NCBI GenBank assembly: GCA_023653785.1
Contig: JAMKCH010012521.1
Location: forward strand, 27,859 to 91,858
Length of the DNA: 64,000 nt
Source: Ophioderma brevispina
Taxonomy: Eukaryota; Echinodermata; Ophiuroidea; Amphilepidida; Ophiodermatidae
Direction of reading: 5' to 3'
The translations under genes and the position numbers were made by a program. A model generated the notes under the pieces. The model worked only from the letters and a program-made list of their open reading frames with translations. It had not been told where the DNA came from and made no database searches. Shown in pieces: positions 1 through 13,104 of this stretch (position 1 is the stretch's first letter; every line of letters starts with the position of its first letter).

Positions 1-1660
1 TGGTTTAAGAAGTGTAGAACTTTTCTGTGTCGGTGCTCACCATTCGGTAAAATTGGTAGTCATTGTTTGGAAGGCGTCTTCGGTATCAATCTCGACATTA
101 GTGGTACAGGAACATTGTGTGTCATTGGGTAGAATATCGGTAGGCGTAGAAAAGTACCTAGCCGTTCAATACCACACTGAGAAGAATGCTAGAAGTGAAT
201 GTCCTGCCTGCTATGCTAAACTATTACAGTTTTCAAAGTGTCACATGATTAAAGGGGCAGAGATACTCACTGTCCGATTCACTCTGCTGTAGACGTTGCC
301 ATATCCAAAGAGAACCCCAAGTGTAGCCACACGCAAAGAAAGCTACTAATCCCCATAGTGACCGTGAACATCGTTCATCGTTGTGCTTTGTGTTAAGGTT
401 GTGGCAAACAAGCGAATCGCATCTGCAACTGAATTCAGAATCAATGCTGAAAAAAAAAGACCGTAACCGGTTGCCAGAGCTAATCCTACATACCAAGTTA
501 AAAAATCGGAAATTCTGTTATAAATTAACTGTTTACGTATTTTCCAATGATGGCGACTGGAAGGAAATAAGCAGACTAATGTGTAAATTCATTGCGTCAG
601 ATGTGATAGAATGCACACAACAGAACTGAAAGACTTGTACTTTGATTTGCTGAAGACACACAGAATTCAGTATTCCCTGTACAACAAAAAACCCGTTGCC
701 AGCAGTAGAGCTGCAAGAACTACAAACATCAAGGGCTAGTGATGAGTTCATTGTAGTCGCACCTTTTCACCCCAAGAACGACAGTTGCATTCCATATTCC
801 AATGTGCATGCGCAAGTGTGAGCTTAACAATTTTCAATTTTCTGGTCATTGTTGGCACACTAATCATCTCCAGTAGAATCAATGCTGATTTATGAATGGT
901 TAACTCAGGCCATTATTTATACAAAGTCTTGTTTCATGGCCTAACTATTTGAGGAGAGCAAAAGTGAGAAAAGAGTCTGAAGAAGTGAAAGATAAGGTTG
1001 CAGCGCAGGGCAGAAAGTTAATTGGGTTAATTATTGACCAGCAGTCTTTAAATTTAGGGAAGAGGAGCATGTTTGTCAAAAAAATTAAATCTACTTTTTG
1101 TGTGTAACTCACTTGAGGCAATGGCACTGTGCTTTCATTTCTATTACGTATGTAGAGGGTCCATAGTGACATCTTTGCGGGGAAACTCTACTCAGATACA
1201 CTAATAGTTTGAGGATTGTTTTCGAACAAGTTGAATATGCTGATTCCAATTTGCACGCATGTGCAAATTGCCAATTTTTTGGAAAGTGGGAGTTTAAAAG
1301 AGAATAACCGATTTTTCCCTTTTTTTGAGATAAGCGTTATTAATCCATGTGCAGATACAGCTAATATTTGACAAAGTTTAAGAGTGTTTTTTAGTGAATT
1401 AAGAAAATAATGTTTAAGAGACTCATACAAAAATCACCTCAACTTTGGTGGAAAGTTTAAAGAGGGATATACCTGATTTTAAACTAGTATTTTTAAAAAA
1501 TAGGATTATCAAGGAATAACTAATTGAGAGCACATAGAGGTCCGCTGGAGATGGGGCTTCCTTGATTACATGATCAGATATGTTTGTCTAAAACTGGTCA
1601 TTAGATTATAGGCCACTCTCTAATTGATAATTTGATTAAAAAAATCAAATATTTAACTTG
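1..1660. other. No supported feature (AT-rich non-coding)
   Basis: I see no exon with convincing coding character and splice sites, and no inverted or tandem repeat that I can delimit. Several open frames of 70-90 codons occur on both strands but they look like chance frames: no recognisable domain and no conserved-looking composition. Confidence 0.5.
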
Positions 1661-2042
1661 TTAAAGGTGCAACGAGATTTCATTCCTCCCACTAGTTTTC
1701 TGGTATTGTAAGTTATTTCATATAGGGGTAGATGCACAATAAGGCCCTACATTTTATTTTGGTTAACAGAAATGGCTTAAATGAAAACAAAATGGTGATT
1801 TGTATATGTGCGTTGTAGTTCAATCTAAAACATAAGCTGAATTTCGTAGTTTGCTCCTATACAAAATTAAATTTCACAATTTTTGTACCACAGAAACATT
1901 CTAGCGAATCCCCCTTACAGATAGGCGATTTTTGTAGATATAAAGCTGTACCTTACCTCAGTGGCCATATCCAGAATTTTCATTCACATTTTTTTCTTTT
2001 TCGGGACACCTGTTTATTTGAAATCTCTCGTTGCACCTTTAA
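1661..2042. mobile_element. MITE family A, copy 1 (TTAA ends)
   Basis: The ends are TTAAAGGTGCAACGAGAT on the left and the reverse complement ATCTCTCGTTGCACCTTTAA on the right, so a short terminal inverted repeat lies inside flanking TTAA tetramers (1661-1664 and 2039-2042). The interior (about 380 bp) has no coding frame. A second copy at 40545-41130 shares the ends and interior stretches such as TTTCACAATTTTTGTACC. TTAA target sites are typical of the piggyBac superfamily, so I infer a non-autonomous piggyBac-type MITE. Confidence 0.8.
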
Positions 2043-3479
2043 AGTGTAGCATTAAGAATTTGTTTACTTTCTGCTACAAATATTGTCCTTTATGTGAGGG
2101 CTTGAGTTCCAGAGAGAAGCGAATCGTATGTGCTATTAGAACTCAAGAAGATTCAAATTTGGTTGTGACCCCTCCCTATTAAAAAGGGATGCATCCAAGC
2201 TTTTCATGCACCCAAAATTTATCCGCAGAAAATGTATAATCCCCTATTGTCGTAGTATAGATTCAGCTCAAGGGCATTAATAGGTATGTTGGACACACTG
2301 CCATAAATTATGAGCTATGCACCATTGGTGCTCCTGTTTTTCGTAACACAGATGTTTGGATACCTATTGTTTAGTGCAGGAAAAGGACCAGTTCAAACAG
2401 TTTAAGAGACGTTGATTATAACATACTGTGTCCCCAAAAATGGAATCAAAACATGGAGCCGAATGATTATGCGAATCAAAAATAGGAGGGATTGTCATTA
2501 GGTTGACCTTTACATTTTGGCAGTCGTTGTACTTGAACTCATTTCAAAAAGCCTCTCGGGGTTATCAGGGGGTCTCAATTCCAAATACCTCCCAAATTCA
2601 AAATTAAACTTAGAGGTTATGTAAAAGTTACCAATGTGGTAATGTCTTATTTTATAAAAAGGAACAACGTTTTTTTTTTTTCCAAACTCGGAACTTAAAG
2701 GCAGCATTAATGACGGGGGTGTGGGGTCTGCCACCTTTCTTAAAGTATATGTGATTGGCTTATTACAGGATAGAACAATTTAAAATACACCTTCTATATG
2801 CAAACCTTATAATAATATATAATAATAATTTGAATATTTTAAACGTGCAACCATAACAATGTAAAAATGTGCTCAAGGCACTGTGCAGCAGCCATGAATG
2901 AAGGCAACAGTTCAGCCCATTGAGAGAAAGGTACCAGAAAAAGATTTGTGCCAAGAAGCTCAATTTTAGAAGCAAGAGGAGGAAACCGGGTTACAGGGGA
3001 AGGAATGATCGAGAGACTAAATTTACATAAAGCCACCGAGAAAGAGGACCTGCCGGGGATCGAACCTGAGACCTTCATTGGTGAAAGGCGAGGAAAGATA
3101 GCTGCGCCAACCCGTTCCCAGGTCACCTTAAAATCTTCCCAATTGTTGTTATAATAAGGGGCCAAGTGAATTAGATACAAAATTCTTTTAACAACTTTAC
3201 CAAAAGGTAAGCAATTACCATTGGATGATGCCCGGGTCAATCAAAAATTTAACCAAGAAATACAAGGTCAGTTGCTGGGCCTGATGCACCATCATTTGAA
3301 CATACTTTGTAGTACATCTTAGATAATATTAAGATGTTTTATTACAATATCGTACAAATTAAATCATAATGACAAAAGTGTGGTCAATCACTTTCCAACA
3401 GCAGCACTATGAAAGAAAACAAGATTCGGCCCAATACATGCATGCTGGAAATATTAAACATGCTGGGACTCTATTACTT
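2043..3479. other. Non-coding stretch, no delimited element
   Basis: This holds AT-rich sequence with a short T run near 2670-2680. A frame of about 133 codons on the minus strand (2839-3240) has no domain that I recognise, no splice context and Ser/Leu/Phe-rich composition. I treat it as chance or old repeat sequence. Confidence 0.4.
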
Positions 3480-3597
3480 GTGTCCGGCGGCCCGCGCGGC
3501 CAAATCTGGCCCGCCAACTCTTGATTTTGGCCCTCAAAAGTTGGAACTTTTGAAAATGTTGGTGAAACTGAAACAGGTAATTGAGAACCCCTGTCTA
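3480..3597. mobile_element. hAT-like element end (fragment)
   Basis: The segment ends in TTGAGAACCCCTG, which reverse-complements to CAGGGGTTCTCAA, the classic terminal motif of hAT transposons. Inside it is a GC-rich block (GGCGGCCCGCGCGGCC) followed by text on the pattern 'ccaaatctggcccgcca', as seen near the ends of some hAT-derived repeats. I could not find the partner terminus or a target duplication, so this is a one-ended fragment. Confidence 0.5.
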
Positions 3598-3673
3598 ACT
3601 GCACTAGCTTAGAGTAGATCCATAAAGGTGGTATGGAGCTAATTTTCTTGCATGTGGGCCGGTGGTGGGCCAC

Positions 3674-4081
3674 GGGGCACTCAGATATGACAGTGACGGG
3701 GATGTGCGGACTTGACTTTCAGGTAGGGGGCATTTGCCTGAGGAAACTTTAAGGAAAAAAAGCGGTCATTGGGGAGGGGGTCAATCACTGGGTCCTCTCA
3801 TTTTGTGAAAAGGAGGGGGTGTTCTTGGGCAAATTCTAACCATTCAAACCAGTTTATCTGTTATAACATTAAAAGGGGCTTCTGTGAGAGCATGAAATTA
3901 GAATAAGGGCTCCTCAGTGACATTTTGATAAAAAATGGGAGGCATCAAATGAGAGGAAAGACAAAAAGGTCTTTCAGTGACAGGTAAAAAAGGGGTCTTT
4001 CATTGACAGCAGGTAAAAAAAAGGGGGTCAATAGCGCCGCACATCCCCATCACCTATTTTAGGGAGTCGGAGTGCACCCCC
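3674..4081. mobile_element. MITE with imperfect GGGGCACTC inverted ends
   Basis: The left end carries GGGGCACTC and, a little inside, GTGACGGGGATGTGCGG. The right end carries the inverted counterparts CCGCACATCCCCATCAC and GAGTGCACCCCC. The interior (about 330 bp) is non-coding and contains short internal duplications of a 'ggtctttca(g/t)tgacag...gtaaaaaa' phrase at about 3967-4020. The inverted ends and lack of coding support a non-autonomous DNA transposon. The superfamily is not clear because I cannot define a target duplication. Confidence 0.65.
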
Positions 4082-5128
4082 GGCATGTGGGTGCGAATTT
4101 CAGGCTCTATTTGCCTGAATGGAAGAAAAAATTTTAGTTTCTTTTAGCACTGAATGATTTGGGCACATTTTGAATTATGAATTTGATGAGGTGGGGGTAA
4201 CTGCATAAATTTATGCAAATCAGGTGATTACAAAAGCAGGCGAGATAAGACCACCTTGTTAATGATTTAAAACCTGGTATCATGATCGTCAAGAACAGAC
4301 TAATCACAGATATGAAGTTTTATAGTGTGTGGGTGCATGCATGTGTGTGTCCACCAGGGCTTGCGCTAAGGAATTTTATTTGTGTAGCACTTTTGCAACA
4401 GCTCTTGATTTGATCATGTTGATAGTTGTGCAACGTTATTAGGGGAAATTTGCTAAAAACAATCTTAAAATTGAATAGCAAATGGCAGAAAATGTGTAGG
4501 CAAACTGCATGCTAAACAAGCAATCGGGAGCCCTGGTGTCCACGTGGGCAAAATAGCTTTAACATGTACTATTTTCTGTAATGCTAATCTGAGACAACAG
4601 TTCCTTCCCCACTATCTAAAGGGGCGATGTGTGCAGGTTTTGCTTTCAATGTTTTTTCATGTTGCCAAAAATAAGCCAAGACTTTATAAGCATTTTAGGT
4701 ATTTTTTTTTATTCACTGACAACAGGCGCGTACCAGCCGTGGTTGCAGGGGGAATTTCCTGGTATGGTGGAACAATCCCCGATCAAAAGCAAAATTTTCC
4801 CGGTCGCAGGACAAAAGAATCCGAAATAGGCCGATTTAACCTGAATATCCACATTTTATTTCCCGATTTCCTCTCAGATTTTGTTCAGAGGGGCACTCTG
4901 CCCCCCTTTTTCCCCCACCTGGCTACGCACTGCCGACAAATATGAATCTCTAAGATGTTTTCAATAGAATATCATTTTTAAACATTGATGTTTCCTCCCC
5001 CTTTCTTTCAGGGCACAACCTTACAGGAAATGAACTGCTCTCAATATAGATGCCAATTTTAGGTAATTGGTACTTTGGGTCTCAAAATCTTTTGAAGGAT
5101 CACCTAGTATAGTTTTCCTCTAATGTGT
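4082..5128. other. Non-coding stretch
   Basis: I see no convincing exon. A frame at 4544-4945 (+) has no recognisable domain, and the C/T-rich text around 4890-4925 argues against coding. There is a TG-rich patch near 4325-4350. Confidence 0.4.
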
Positions 5129-5473
5129 TTAAAGGGGCCTTTCGGGATCCACAACTCCTCCTCCCCCCCCCCCCCCGACTTGCCTAAAAAGTTGAGATTT
5201 TTTTATCATCTGACCCGTTAACATTAGTAATCCACCATGTACCATTCTTATGTGCAAATTCGTCGTATCTGTAAGAAATTTGCAATTTTGTATTTCTGTC
5301 GTAAACAGACGATTTACAGAAAGTGGGCCTACGGAACCGTGGGAAAACCAGCAAGTGCTCATAACACAAACCACAATATCGTGATCAGCTCAGATTGTGA
5401 ATAGCTTTTCTCAGGGATATCTATGGGAACCACAAATAAAACAGTGGTGCTGGAATCAGAAATGCACCTTTAA
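5129..5473. mobile_element. MITE family B, copy 1 (TTAA ends)
   Basis: Flanking TTAA tetramers (5129-5132 and 5470-5473) enclose ends AGGGGCCTTTCGGGATCC and an inverse ending in AGAAATGCACCT. The interior includes ACTTGCCTAAAA, GAGATTTTT and ATCTGTAAGAAATT blocks that recur in order at 60504-60804 and, degraded, at 62030-62384. A C14 run lies at about 5164-5177. No coding frame is present. This is a non-autonomous TTAA-type element. Confidence 0.8.
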
Positions 5474-6811
5474 AAGAAAGACAATTGAAATATTTCTTTT
5501 CCTAAGTACTCTGCATGTACTTGTAGAGTTGAAATATCTAGCCGCAATAAAATGAGAGAGCGGACAAAGTTGTGAAATGTCTCAGTATCCAGATATTTAT
5601 GGATACAATTTATATCGCACAGCCATGGTGGGAAAAAAGTGGGGAATCTATAGCTAGGGAAGCTCCTTCCCGGGAAATGTGCCACCAATTTGGAGGGAAA
5701 TTTTTGAATTTCAGACAAAGAAATACATAAAAAATGAGTGGGAAATTCTATGGGAAATGTGACCTATCTTCCGGGAAAATAGGGAATTTTTCCGGCCACT
5801 GCGCACAGCTGCCCAGTTCTAAAAATGAGATAAAATTGGTGATTGGTGTGATCAAAACATAAAAGCCTGTTTTACAGATGAAGATGAAAAGTAGATGTTG
5901 TAGCGAATTGTAATGTTGAGGAACGGATGCAACAAAAAACTCCGCCATGGTGAATTGAGCTCAATCTATTTTTAGAAACCAAGACTTAGGCTCAATAACA
6001 CAACGGGATTAAATAAAAGCACAAACAGCATCTCTCATGACATTCGGATTCAAAGAGTGTATAGATTTGAAAACCCATTCATAGACTGATTATTTTAGAA
6101 ATGGTTATTGATAAGTGGTCGATTTCTACGGAGCATATGATATGGTTGATGTATTAGATTAGATTAGATCTGTCATTCGCAATACGCCTTCCATGTGGTT
6201 TACAACTACACTTGGTCAAGGAAGGAAACTATCAACTCATGCGGCAACTATAATCACTTAAGATTCATATTTCTCTGCAGAGCCTTATGATTGCCCCGGG
6301 GGCCATTCTAGTCAAGGTGGAATGCTGAGTGAACATAGAAAACGCGGGTTAAAAAGGGTGTCTTTTTTCCACAGGCGATGTACTCGCGTACCGTTTGTTT
6401 AGGGTTCAAAAAAAACAGCAAATGATGGGTATGTTTTTTCTTACCCTTGAAAATTTTCATGTTATAATCATTAAGCCAGGGATCAAAATATTCATCCAAA
6501 AGTGTTGTAATCGGAATTGGGAAGTAAAGCCAAAGCAAAATAATAAAGGTATATTTACAATTCAACGCACTGCGTACTTGTTGAGAGGTGTGTCATGAAA
6601 CAGAAAAAACTAGTTGTTTAGGGTATGTTTAGGGTATATGTTAGTCGCGTTGGAAAATATGTGTTTAGGGGCATTGTGACAAAAGTCCATGTTCACGCAT
6701 CAATGCCACCTTTGAATACAAGTGGCCCCCTGGGGATTTGGCAAATAAATATATGCAGGAGCCAAGTAAATGACAAAAAAGATAATTGGATATGGTGTAC
6801 GCACTAATAGC
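5474..6811. other. Non-coding stretch
   Basis: I see no exon or delimited transposon. The segment contains a short local duplication 'gattagattaga' at about 6156. Frames up to 85 codons are unsupported. Confidence 0.4.
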
Positions 6812-7181
6812 TTGAAAGACACATGCAGTGATTCACCCGAAAGAGTCAAAATATTTGAAATTGCCAGTAATAAGCTTAAAAGCAGAAGGGTTAAGTCTGT
6901 ATAATTCTCAATAAGTATTTTTCCAACTGAAGAATGGCCAGAAAAGGAAGAAGGAAAACGGCAGGTTTCAAAGAGTTGGACTCTCTTGAATACGTGTTGT
7001 AGTAAGTGTCAGTTTCGGACAGAAAGGCTTAAAATATCGGTTCTGTGCTTATTAGGTTGATTCTGGTCTTTCATTTTTTGCAGGGTATGTTAGAGTACCC
7101 GTACTTGGTAAAAATGCAAAAATTGATTTTTGAAGATTTTTTCGATTTTATGGTTCGGCGCAAATCACGATAGTGCCTTAA
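6812..7181. mobile_element. MITE family I, copy 1
   Basis: The segment starts TTGAAAGACACATGCAGTGATT and ends CACGATAGTGCCTTAA. It aligns by eye along its length with 58760-59121, with shared blocks such as 'aagagtcaaaatattt', 'gaa..tgtagta.gtgtc.gt' and 'agggtatgtta'. The left flank has decayed from TTAA to TTGA; the right TTAA (7178-7181) is intact. Non-coding. Confidence 0.7.
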
Positions 7182-7739
7182 ATTGTGCTGTTTTATGTAT
7201 TTACAAAATCAAAGCCAAAAACCTCAATTGTACCGAAATTTAAGGTTGGACTTCCTGTGGCACTCGCACAATGATGTATAAATATGTGTGTGTGTGTATG
7301 TGGTTTGTCGGTTTTGGTATGTCTGGCGCGTGTATGTTGCGATACTTGTGGGGACCCTTGAAGCCTTGCGGAGATGTTGTATCGGTTAAGAGACAGCCTC
7401 CTGTTACCATAATAAACATGCACTTAATAAAGCCATATATTTGTCGGTCGCAGTTGTTGAATTTGGCATACACACTTCCCTGCGATGGCGTTGAAACTTA
7501 TTATGGACAGTCTATATGGAATGCTTAGAAGTTTTCTCGATTTAATCAATTTTTGATCTTTGATCTGATCTCAAGAATATTTTCGTGAGATACAGCAGCA
7601 GGAAATAATTTTTGTGTTCGCCTGCCTAATGCAGGAAGACACATAGGGAGTGTTCCACTGTAGTTGTCTGTGTGATGATGTCTGTTGATGTCTGTTGTGA
7701 AAAAGGGTTAACAGTTGCAGGTAATATCCACCATACTTT

Positions 7740-8465
7740 GATGGATTTAAAACAAACTTGAGGTACAAAGGTCGCACAAGGGCTGGCATCCCTCAATTGT
7801 CGATGAGGTCAAAGGTCAACATGCAAGGTCAAAGGTTAGGTGAGGTCAAGTTGTAAAATAGGACTTGGAATGAAAAATGTAAAATTGTACCTCTTTGAAA
7901 AGTTGACGGGTTCAATTGGAACCAAACTTGAATCAAGGTGCAACATGGGCTCCCTAATTTGTTGATGAGGTCAAAGGTAACATTACCAAGGTCAAAGGTC
8001 AGTGAGGTCAAGTTATAAAGGCTGAACGTAAATGTAAAATTGACCTCATTGAAAAGTTCAATTGGAACCATAAAAAACAAATACAAAGTTAAAAAAAAAA
8101 AAAACATGGGATCCCTCATTTGTGATGAGGCAGAGGTTCACAAACCAAGGTCAGGTCATGTGAGGTAAGGTAAAAAATGGGCTGAAAATGTAAAATTTGA
8201 CCTTATTTGAAAAGGTCAATTGAACCAAACTTGAATCATAGGTGCAACATGGGACCCCATTTGTTGATGAGGTCAGAGGTCACATACCAAGTCAAAGGTC
8301 ATGTGAGGTCAAGTTGTAAAATGGGCTGAAAGGTAAAGACCTCATTTGAAAAGTTGAAGAATTCAAGTGGAACCAAACTGAATCATAGGTTGCAACATGG
8401 GATACCTTCATTTGTTGATGATGTCAAAGGTCACCAATATCAAGGTCAAAGGTCATTGGAAGCCT
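7740..8465. repeat. Tandem repeat, about 150-160 bp unit, AGGTCA-rich
   Basis: Unit starts resembling 'tgttgatgaggtcaaaggt' occur near 7799, 7961, 8121, 8263 and 8414, giving four units and a partial fifth. Each unit reads: dense AGGTCA half-sites, 'caagttgtaaaat', 'gaaaagtt...ttcaattggaacc' and 'aaacttgaatcataggtgcaacatggg'. Units differ by many substitutions and small indels, so the array is old. The direct-repeat hexamer matches the nuclear-receptor DR1 consensus, but nothing here shows it is used. Confidence 0.85.
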
Positions 8466-10117
8466 ATCATTCACTAACCGCGCGGCAGGCGACACAGCGG
8501 TCGAGGACCGATGTATTTATGCTATTATGTCAAGAAAATAATTTCAGTGAGTAATTTGCTGCAACGCGTATTTGTGAACTTATCATTCACTCAAGAATCT
8601 TTCACTCCAAGGAGTGACTTGGAAGAGCATTAATTGACCAATCAGGTGGAAGGATTCCAATTTGTGACTAATACCGACCGACAGAATAGTATGAGGTGTA
8701 TTCTATTAAAGACAGCACATCACCCAATTCAAGTTTAAAAAGTCTAAGAAAGTGCTTCATTTAACACTAATAAGCAAAAGAAAAGAAACCGCTACCTCCA
8801 GGACAATCCCCCATAACCCCAACCCCCACCCCACCCAAGAGCACTAGGCAATCTTGTATGTCAGTATGTGGTGTTGTTAATGCATAATCAGCAATATTGA
8901 TATTGTATGTATGAATCATCTGATTTTAAATTAGTATTAAATCATAAAATGTGTCTTTTACAACCTATTCTAAAATACATCGTTGAGTATTTTGATAATT
9001 ACAAGTTGATGCGAATTTGTGAATATTCATACCGTATCACAGCTAAAATCATCGTAGAATGTACCGAAAAAAAGCACCAGAAAACAACACGCAAAGAAAT
9101 TTGACCGACACGCCTGGAGGAGAATGGACAATATATACGCCTTACAACGTTGGTATTCAAAGTTGACACGACCCTAATGTATTATGCATAAGGTACTGAA
9201 TAATAGATGCGCATTTGTGACGTTTTGTTGCTTTGTTTTAAAATTGTCCCCTGCGTGTACGCGTTTACCAGACCAGTCGATTGGTTCATCAATCGATATG
9301 GCATACTTCATAAGTCACTCAATATATGCATATTATATCCACTGATGCATAGTGTTGCTGAATGTATTGAGGCGTTCTATATGAGTTGTGAATACAGGGA
9401 CAATTAGCAGGAATGATCGTGTTAAAAGGGGCTGAATAAAATAACAGGAATGCTGATAGATGCATTTTTATTCACGGAAAGAGAGAGCAGACCAGAAGAA
9501 AGGAAACATATTTTTAATAGATGTAGGGCTGTAATTAGGTTGTAAATAAAAAGACATATTTTAATCATTTTAAGACTAATGAAGAGTGTTAATCAGACTA
9601 ATTCATACGTGTTACTATAGGGATTATATGCATTGGACACCACTGACTGGACAAACAAGATTGCCTCAGTCTCTTGCCCCACCCATACCCCACATGACCG
9701 TATTCATGGAAATAATGAATGAGTTAAAACAAGCCTAGTCTAGGTAGTAGTTTGAGATGGCTTGACCAAATGACCGCAGGTTTATTGGTTTGACAATTAT
9801 TGCCAGATCAAAAACCTAGATATAACTTAAAACCTACTTGCCTACTCTGGCTGCTGGCCATGGTCTTGCCAGTGAGAAGTATTAACTACCGCAGCTAGAT
9901 TCCCCTATCCTAATAATAATCATTACAGCATCATAATGATTAAACATTACTGTGCACTGCCCAATCATATTCACATAAATTTCACATCATCGGATTTGCA
10001 CCGTATTACCAAAATAACATCATGGGAAATTACCTCATTTGCATCTTCTTTTGATCTCAAAGTATAAACAAGTGATTCAGCACAAAAATCTTGCGACAGA
10101 CTGATTAAAACACCAAA
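8466..10117. other. Non-coding stretch
   Basis: No supported exon or element ends were found. Frames of 65-66 codons at 8907-9104 and 9207-9407 have no recognisable domain. C/A-rich text occurs at 8800-8840. Confidence 0.4.
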
Positions 10118-10335
10118 ATGATTACAGTGCTACCCCATGGTCCTGTCAAAGATTTTACAAGGGGGGGCCTGCCTCGGGTATTGGCATATTGCTGGAATGT
10201 AAAAAGAGAATCGCTGTGTGGGAGGAGTGGTAAATATACCCCCCCCCCCCCGCAACATTATATGATGGACTTTGGCCCAAAGCCAAAAAACATGAGAGAG
10301 CATGGGCAACTTGCTGCGGGCGCCCATTTACATTA
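10118..10335. repeat. Interspersed repeat related to the tail of the 19.5-19.9 kb SINE-like unit
   Basis: Text around 'tgctggaatgtaaaa', 'ggaggagtggt', a C run, 'acattat.atgatgga' and 'ctttggcccaa' repeats in the same order at about 19793-19905. A C14 tract (10239-10252) replaces the short C run of the other copy. There is no coding content; a dispersed repeat in at least two copies. Confidence 0.6.
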
Positions 10336-10417
10336 TATTTGTATTCATTGTCTAAGTTAACTTGTATTTATCATTAAGAAAAGAACAGATGTGAGAAGAA
10401 AGTAAAGAAAGTGCCAG

Positions 10418-10505
10418 CTGATTCAGAATTTGGTAAGAATATACAATTGTAATTTTCTGATTCAGAATTTGGTTAAAAACAAAAAAATATTACAATTGTA
10501 ATTTT
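10418..10505. repeat. Local tandem duplication, about 42 bp unit
   Basis: The phrase CTGATTCAGAATTTGGT followed by (A)CAATTGTAATTTTC occurs twice in a row with a small insertion in the second copy. It is a simple local duplication in otherwise featureless sequence. Confidence 0.7.
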
Positions 10506-10962
10506 CTAAACAAAGGTTTTCATCCTATTCTGTCTCATGTGAGAACCAGAACCAGAAATGATGCTTGCAGCCGTATTTGAATAACTTCCAGAACAATTTG
10601 CAATTCAAGAGCAAGCCAATTCCCCCAGAACCACATGTAATACTCAAAACGGGCGACAGATGGAAGGAATAATGGCAGTATACACAATATTAAAATTATA
10701 AGGTACACATAGTTTAGCCACCTAGAGCACATTACATACACCTTTAGAGATGCTTGTTTTTTTAGCTGATTGATAATTCCATAGGGGTGTTCTGATTGAG
10801 TTCACTAGTTGAATCAATGGAATTTTTAGCATGCTTGACGAAAGACTACCAGATGAATATTGTGACCGATTTAGATTGAGGAAAAGTTCTGCGAGTACTT
10901 TATGACCAAATTTTATGTGGTCCTGTCATAGAAACCTACCTATAATATCTTGCTTATTGCAG

Positions 10963-11107
10963 GGGGTAGGACACGATCTGCTAGAATTGGCATGGGGTTT
11001 CCAAACGGTGACTTGTGGAATTGCCTACGTGCATTTACTATGGCAGTCGCTTGGTTTCCCAGTGAATTACAAAATAATCCTTAAACTTGTTCAAACAAGT
11101 TCTTTGA
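10963..11107 (+). CDS. Exon 1 (recognised): helical N-terminal part of the tandem-RA/coiled-coil gene
   Basis: The segment follows a good acceptor (TTGCTTATTGCAG) and ends at a consensus donor (TTTGA|GTAAGT). It reads 48 codons from phase 0 and leaves one base, A, which joins the GT that opens the next exon (AGT, Ser), so the phase fits. The product is mixed hydrophobic and probably helical (GHDLLELAWGFQTVTCGIAY, then VHLLWQSLGFPVNYK). I do not recognise the domain. It is not the transcript's first exon, because it opens mid-frame without a clear start; any upstream exon was not found. It could be a lucky open frame, but both splice sites and the phase match argue for a real exon. Confidence 0.6.
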
Positions 11108-12950
11108 GTAAGTATTAATACATTTAGGAAAAAAAATATTGACTTCAAATACGTCGGTTAGTGGATTAACACCGCTTCAAAATAGGGTAATTTTCCAATA
11201 CCGGTCATTTAGATTTAAATATTAGTGACAAGGCCAGTCTTTAGTTTTTTTTCAAAGTCTTGTATGTAACCGTTCGATAATGCGGTTAAAAGCGCCCGCC
11301 TAACGTTAAGTCTTGAAACAGGACTAGCACCCTTAAATTGATGCTGTTTTGAATTCGTGTTGCTGTTGGTTGGCATGTCCTCCCCCCCCTGATTTTGCCA
11401 GAAAAAACAACAGAGTGCTTCATGAATGTCAACATCATCTATCATTTAGTTTTGATTTTTATTGCAGAGTGAAAGGGAGGTTACCATGAAGCGACCGAGA
11501 ACTGCTCTTTTCCATCTGTATCAACATACAACACTCCGTGCTTGCAAAACAGCCTCAAAATGAAAACACTATTTTATGATAAATAGAAAAATTAAAAAAA
11601 ACTTATTATAATAAGTTGTAAAAAAAAGTTGAAAATAAACATAACTTGAAATTAAAAAACAGACGTCACTTGTAACATTGAAATGACTAAATAATGAATA
11701 ATGAAATACCAGAAGGCAACCACGCGACCAATGTTTTGGCACATCCCATATGGTCCTTTTGTGTTGAGTTAACCCCCCCCCCCCCCCCCCCCGGGGCCAA
11801 ATCTACTCACTAATTCTGCTTTTTGTACAATTCTTAATCTCTCTTAAATTTGTATAAGGTGTTTTGATCAGCTTGTCTATGCCGATAATCTTTGACCTTT
11901 TGAATCTTTTTAGAAAAGTGTTAGCTAATGTAGACCTGCTGAACACAGCTCTGATCTCTTTGTTTTTACCCGCACTCATTTTTTCTGTGTTATTATTTGT
12001 ATTTAGGGAACTTTAATCAAATGGCAATGGAATTTAACATACTTGGCTTTGATTTGTAATTCTATCTAGTTTGGTGTTGCCTGAACTGTAGTGCAGGCGA
12101 AGACACATTACTGCCACCAACTCAAGTCAGTGTGAACCATAGAGACCTGCATGTCATGGCCGAGTCAAAGGTCATATACCTAGATCTAAGGTCATTGGAG
12201 GTCAACTTGTGCAGGAGTGAAGGAAAGGTGACAGCCGGACCACTCGTGTTCGAGACCCGCTCTTGTTTTCTGAAGTTGTATTTAGTCACACTGGATTATG
12301 TTTTTAAATTCAGTAGACAAAGGGCCCTCAGGGAGGACATGGTCCCACTAAACATGGAATCTTGCCAGTAGTGTTGTGCGCCAATCAAATGGCTTAAACA
12401 GGATGGTCGAAACTCAGCACCCCTCATCCTTTTTGTAATCTAATAAATATGTTACCATCCAGGACTCGACATTAAGTAGACCCAGGTATTCAAAAAAACT
12501 AAAATGATCCTTCATGGAGCTAGCAGTTATATGTAATTCCAGTAACATTTGTGACATCCTAAACATAATGCCCTTTTGATACAGTAAATTCCATTCTCTT
12601 ATATAGATAGGCAATGTCATATATCCAAAATTCAATGTACTGCTTTACACTGAATTGGGTTCTACTCAGGGTTTCAATAGGTGGGCCTCTCTGTTTCAGA
12701 TTGTATACCAAACATGCTATCACCTCCAATATCGAAGCACAATATTATTACCAACATGTTGCAGATCATGTGCAGCTCTATTTAACATTGGATCCCAAGA
12801 TTGATGGTTGATGCCAAACCATGCTTTTGACAAGTATATATCTTTGTATTGATGAAATCAGTGAGGGGATTACTGGATAACAATCAAAACTAAATGATGA
12901 AAAGACAGATTAGATGCTTTGACCTATAATGATATTTTCGGGAAATTGCC
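11108..12950. other. Intron sequence, no delimited element
   Basis: A C20 homopolymer lies at about 11773-11792. Loose AGGTCA-type text occurs at 12160-12205 ('gagtcaaaggtcat', 'ctaaggtcattggaggtcaa'), kin to the arrays elsewhere in the window. No exon or inverted ends are seen. Confidence 0.4.
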
Positions 12951-13104
12951 ACCATACTTCTCTTTTTATACTCCTGGCGGCCAGGCTTGCGGTCAGAATA
13001 TGAACACGCGCTCCTCAATGTTCCTCGTACAAAAAGTTCAATGGGTGATATACTATATGGACATGTATCCATGGCATCTTGCAAAATTTTCTTATTGCCT
13101 ATTG

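Noticed and set aside
2839..3240. 133-codon frame on the minus strand
   Set aside because: No recognisable domain, no exon borders, and codon use no different from non-coding surroundings.
7260..7320. TG-rich segment as a CRISPR-like or regulatory repeat
   Set aside because: Simple TG microsatellite; no spacer-repeat structure anywhere in the window.
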